A stretch of DNA of 64,000 nt from Brenneria populi (GTDB lineage: Bacteria; Pseudomonadota; Gammaproteobacteria; Enterobacterales; Enterobacteriaceae): positions 124,001 through 188,000 of the forward strand of contig NZ_JAYWTM010000007.1 of NCBI RefSeq assembly GCF_036016195.1. Direction: 5' to 3'. Every line of letters begins with the position of its first letter. Positions within the stretch are counted from its first letter, which is position 1. Below the pieces are notes generated by a model. That model saw only the letters and a list, made by a program, of their open reading frames with translations, did no database searches and was not told where the DNA came from. A program made the translations under genes and the position numbers. Of the stretch, positions 63,290 to 64,000 are shown in pieces.

Positions 63290-63553
63290 CAAGGCATACC
63301 GTTCGCGACTTTTGGCCGTTGGTTTTTTTCCTGGGTTTCTCGGCATAAAACTTGATTAGGGGAAACGTAAGACAGCGATACTGCATTTGCTCAGAATCCC
63401 CGAAAAGAGGTTATGACGTTTGACGCCGATGGGGATATAAAAATGTCACCGCTTGTCAGGTTTCGGCCCGTCCCCGGCAAGCGGCAATAATCGTTCGTCG
63501 GATTGATTTTCGCTAAGAGCGAAACGCGCGCGAACTCGCGACGCGGTTAGCCA

Positions 63554-64000
63554 TTATTTTATCTCATAGGTCACCATTTTTGATGCGGTTTTATATTTAT
63601 TAACATGGGACATCATAAAAGAGATAATTTTACCCATCCGCTTATATTCACTGAATTCGGTAAAAAGCTTTGTTTTTACATGGGTTAATTTGCTATTCCA
63701 GCGCTCGATCTCTTTTTCGTCATCGAGGCCGAAGGAAAACTGCACGCCTGAATTTTTCACGGTATCATGTTTCGCGGAGTTTTTACTTAGCCAGGTATTA
63801 AGCATGTCGAAAATCATTCCGCTGTTACTAAAGTTCTGACAAAGCGCATTAAATATTTTTTTCACCTGTTCTTCTGTGAAATACATCAAAACCCCTTCTA
63901 TAATAAAAAACAGATGTTCATCATGATGTAATTCTTTTTTTACCGCATAAATCCAGTCGTTATCCAAAATAGAACCGGATATATATTTTTCGTTTTCGTG
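63554..64000 (-). CDS. Leucine carboxyl methyltransferase-like protein (5' end beyond window)
   Basis: C-terminal part of a SAM-dependent methyltransferase of the LCM/PpmC-type family (PF04072). GSILDNDWIYAV precedes FFIIEGVLMYFTEEQVKKIF, where EGVLMYF is the family signature. The frame is open to the right edge, so the N-terminal SAM-binding half lies outside the window. The DNA is clearly A/T-richer than the housekeeping genes, suggesting transfer. Such enzymes often sit in small-molecule biosynthesis clusters; the substrate is unknown. Confidence 0.75.
   Translation of the reverse strand, partial: HENEKYISGSILDNDWIYAVKKELHHDEHLFFIIEGVLMYFTEEQVKKIFNALCQNFSNSGMIFDMLNTWLSKNSAKHDTVKNSGVQFSFGLDDEKEIERWNSKLTHVKTKLFTEFSEYKRMGKIISFMMSHVNKYKTASKMVTYEIK

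Noticed and set aside
1..64000. CRISPR arrays, tRNA or rRNA genes, insertion sequences with transposase
   Set aside because: No regularly spaced direct repeats, tRNA cloverleaf, rRNA sequence or IS-type transposase was seen on reading; only the Rpn family protein carries a 'putative transposase' label, and it is a nuclease.

Overview
This window is chromosomal DNA from a member of the Enterobacterales. The gene order pgpC - tRNA tadA - mltF - purL - (glmY) - glrK-qseG-glrR - glnB - glyA - hcaT - suhB - trmJ - iscRSUA-hscBA-fdx-iscX - pepB - sseB - sseA - ndk - rlmN - pilW - rodZ - ispG - hisS - yfgM - bamB - der - yfgJ - xseA - guaBA is the conserved backbone around the E. coli purL-guaA region, and the proteins are close to their E. 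coli counterparts. A chromosomal Tad locus, a protealysin/emfourin pair and a pectin-esterase-like protein point to a plant- or insect-associated lineage such as Pectobacteriaceae (Brenneria, Dickeya, Lonsdalea, Sodalis type). The genus is inference.

Layout. 1-8298: the distal half of a Tad (Flp pilus) secretion locus, tadZ-A-B-C-D-E-F-G, all on + and mostly coupled by short overlaps; the first gene is cut by the window edge. 8477-12345: pgpC, tRNA adenosine deaminase, an Rpn-type nuclease and mltF. 12346-21577: purL with its PurR operator, then a 0.9 kb intergenic region that reads as the GlmY small-RNA gene with three GlrR boxes, an IHF site and a sigma-54 promoter, followed by the GlrK/QseG/GlrR system that controls it, and glnB. 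21673-23328: a secreted SGNH-fold protein whose catalytic Ser and His are both replaced. 23697-32699: glyA, hcaT, a ZevAB-like zinc uptake pair under a perfect Zur palindrome, and a Fur-controlled iron/siderophore ABC system with two substrate-binding proteins. 32853-40583: suhB, trmJ and the complete isc operon. 40778-54914: housekeeping genes as listed above. 54927-57343: a zinc-ribbon protein, an unknown membrane protein, emfourin and a protealysin-like protease. 57534-62299: xseA divergent from guaBA. 62594-64000: accessory genes beyond guaA, a known island insertion point.

The main non-coding signal is a family of about 100-115 bp intergenic palindromic elements. They have terminal inverted repeats (AATGCYGRTCGYTTAAGC), a GGGGGAGG...CCTCaCCCCC inner hairpin, and short direct repeats next to them that look like 9-bp target duplications. 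At least three full copies, one inverted copy with different arms and one mosaic remnant occur here. Two of the full copies lie inside the isc operon, between iscR and iscS and between iscA and hscB. A second 51-bp repeat is shared by the regions upstream of glrK and pepB.

Functionally the window joins envelope homeostasis (GlrKR-GlmY, MltF, RodZ, BamB, PgpC), purine and one-carbon metabolism under PurR (purL, glyA, guaBA), Fe-S cluster assembly under IscR, and metal uptake under Fur and Zur.
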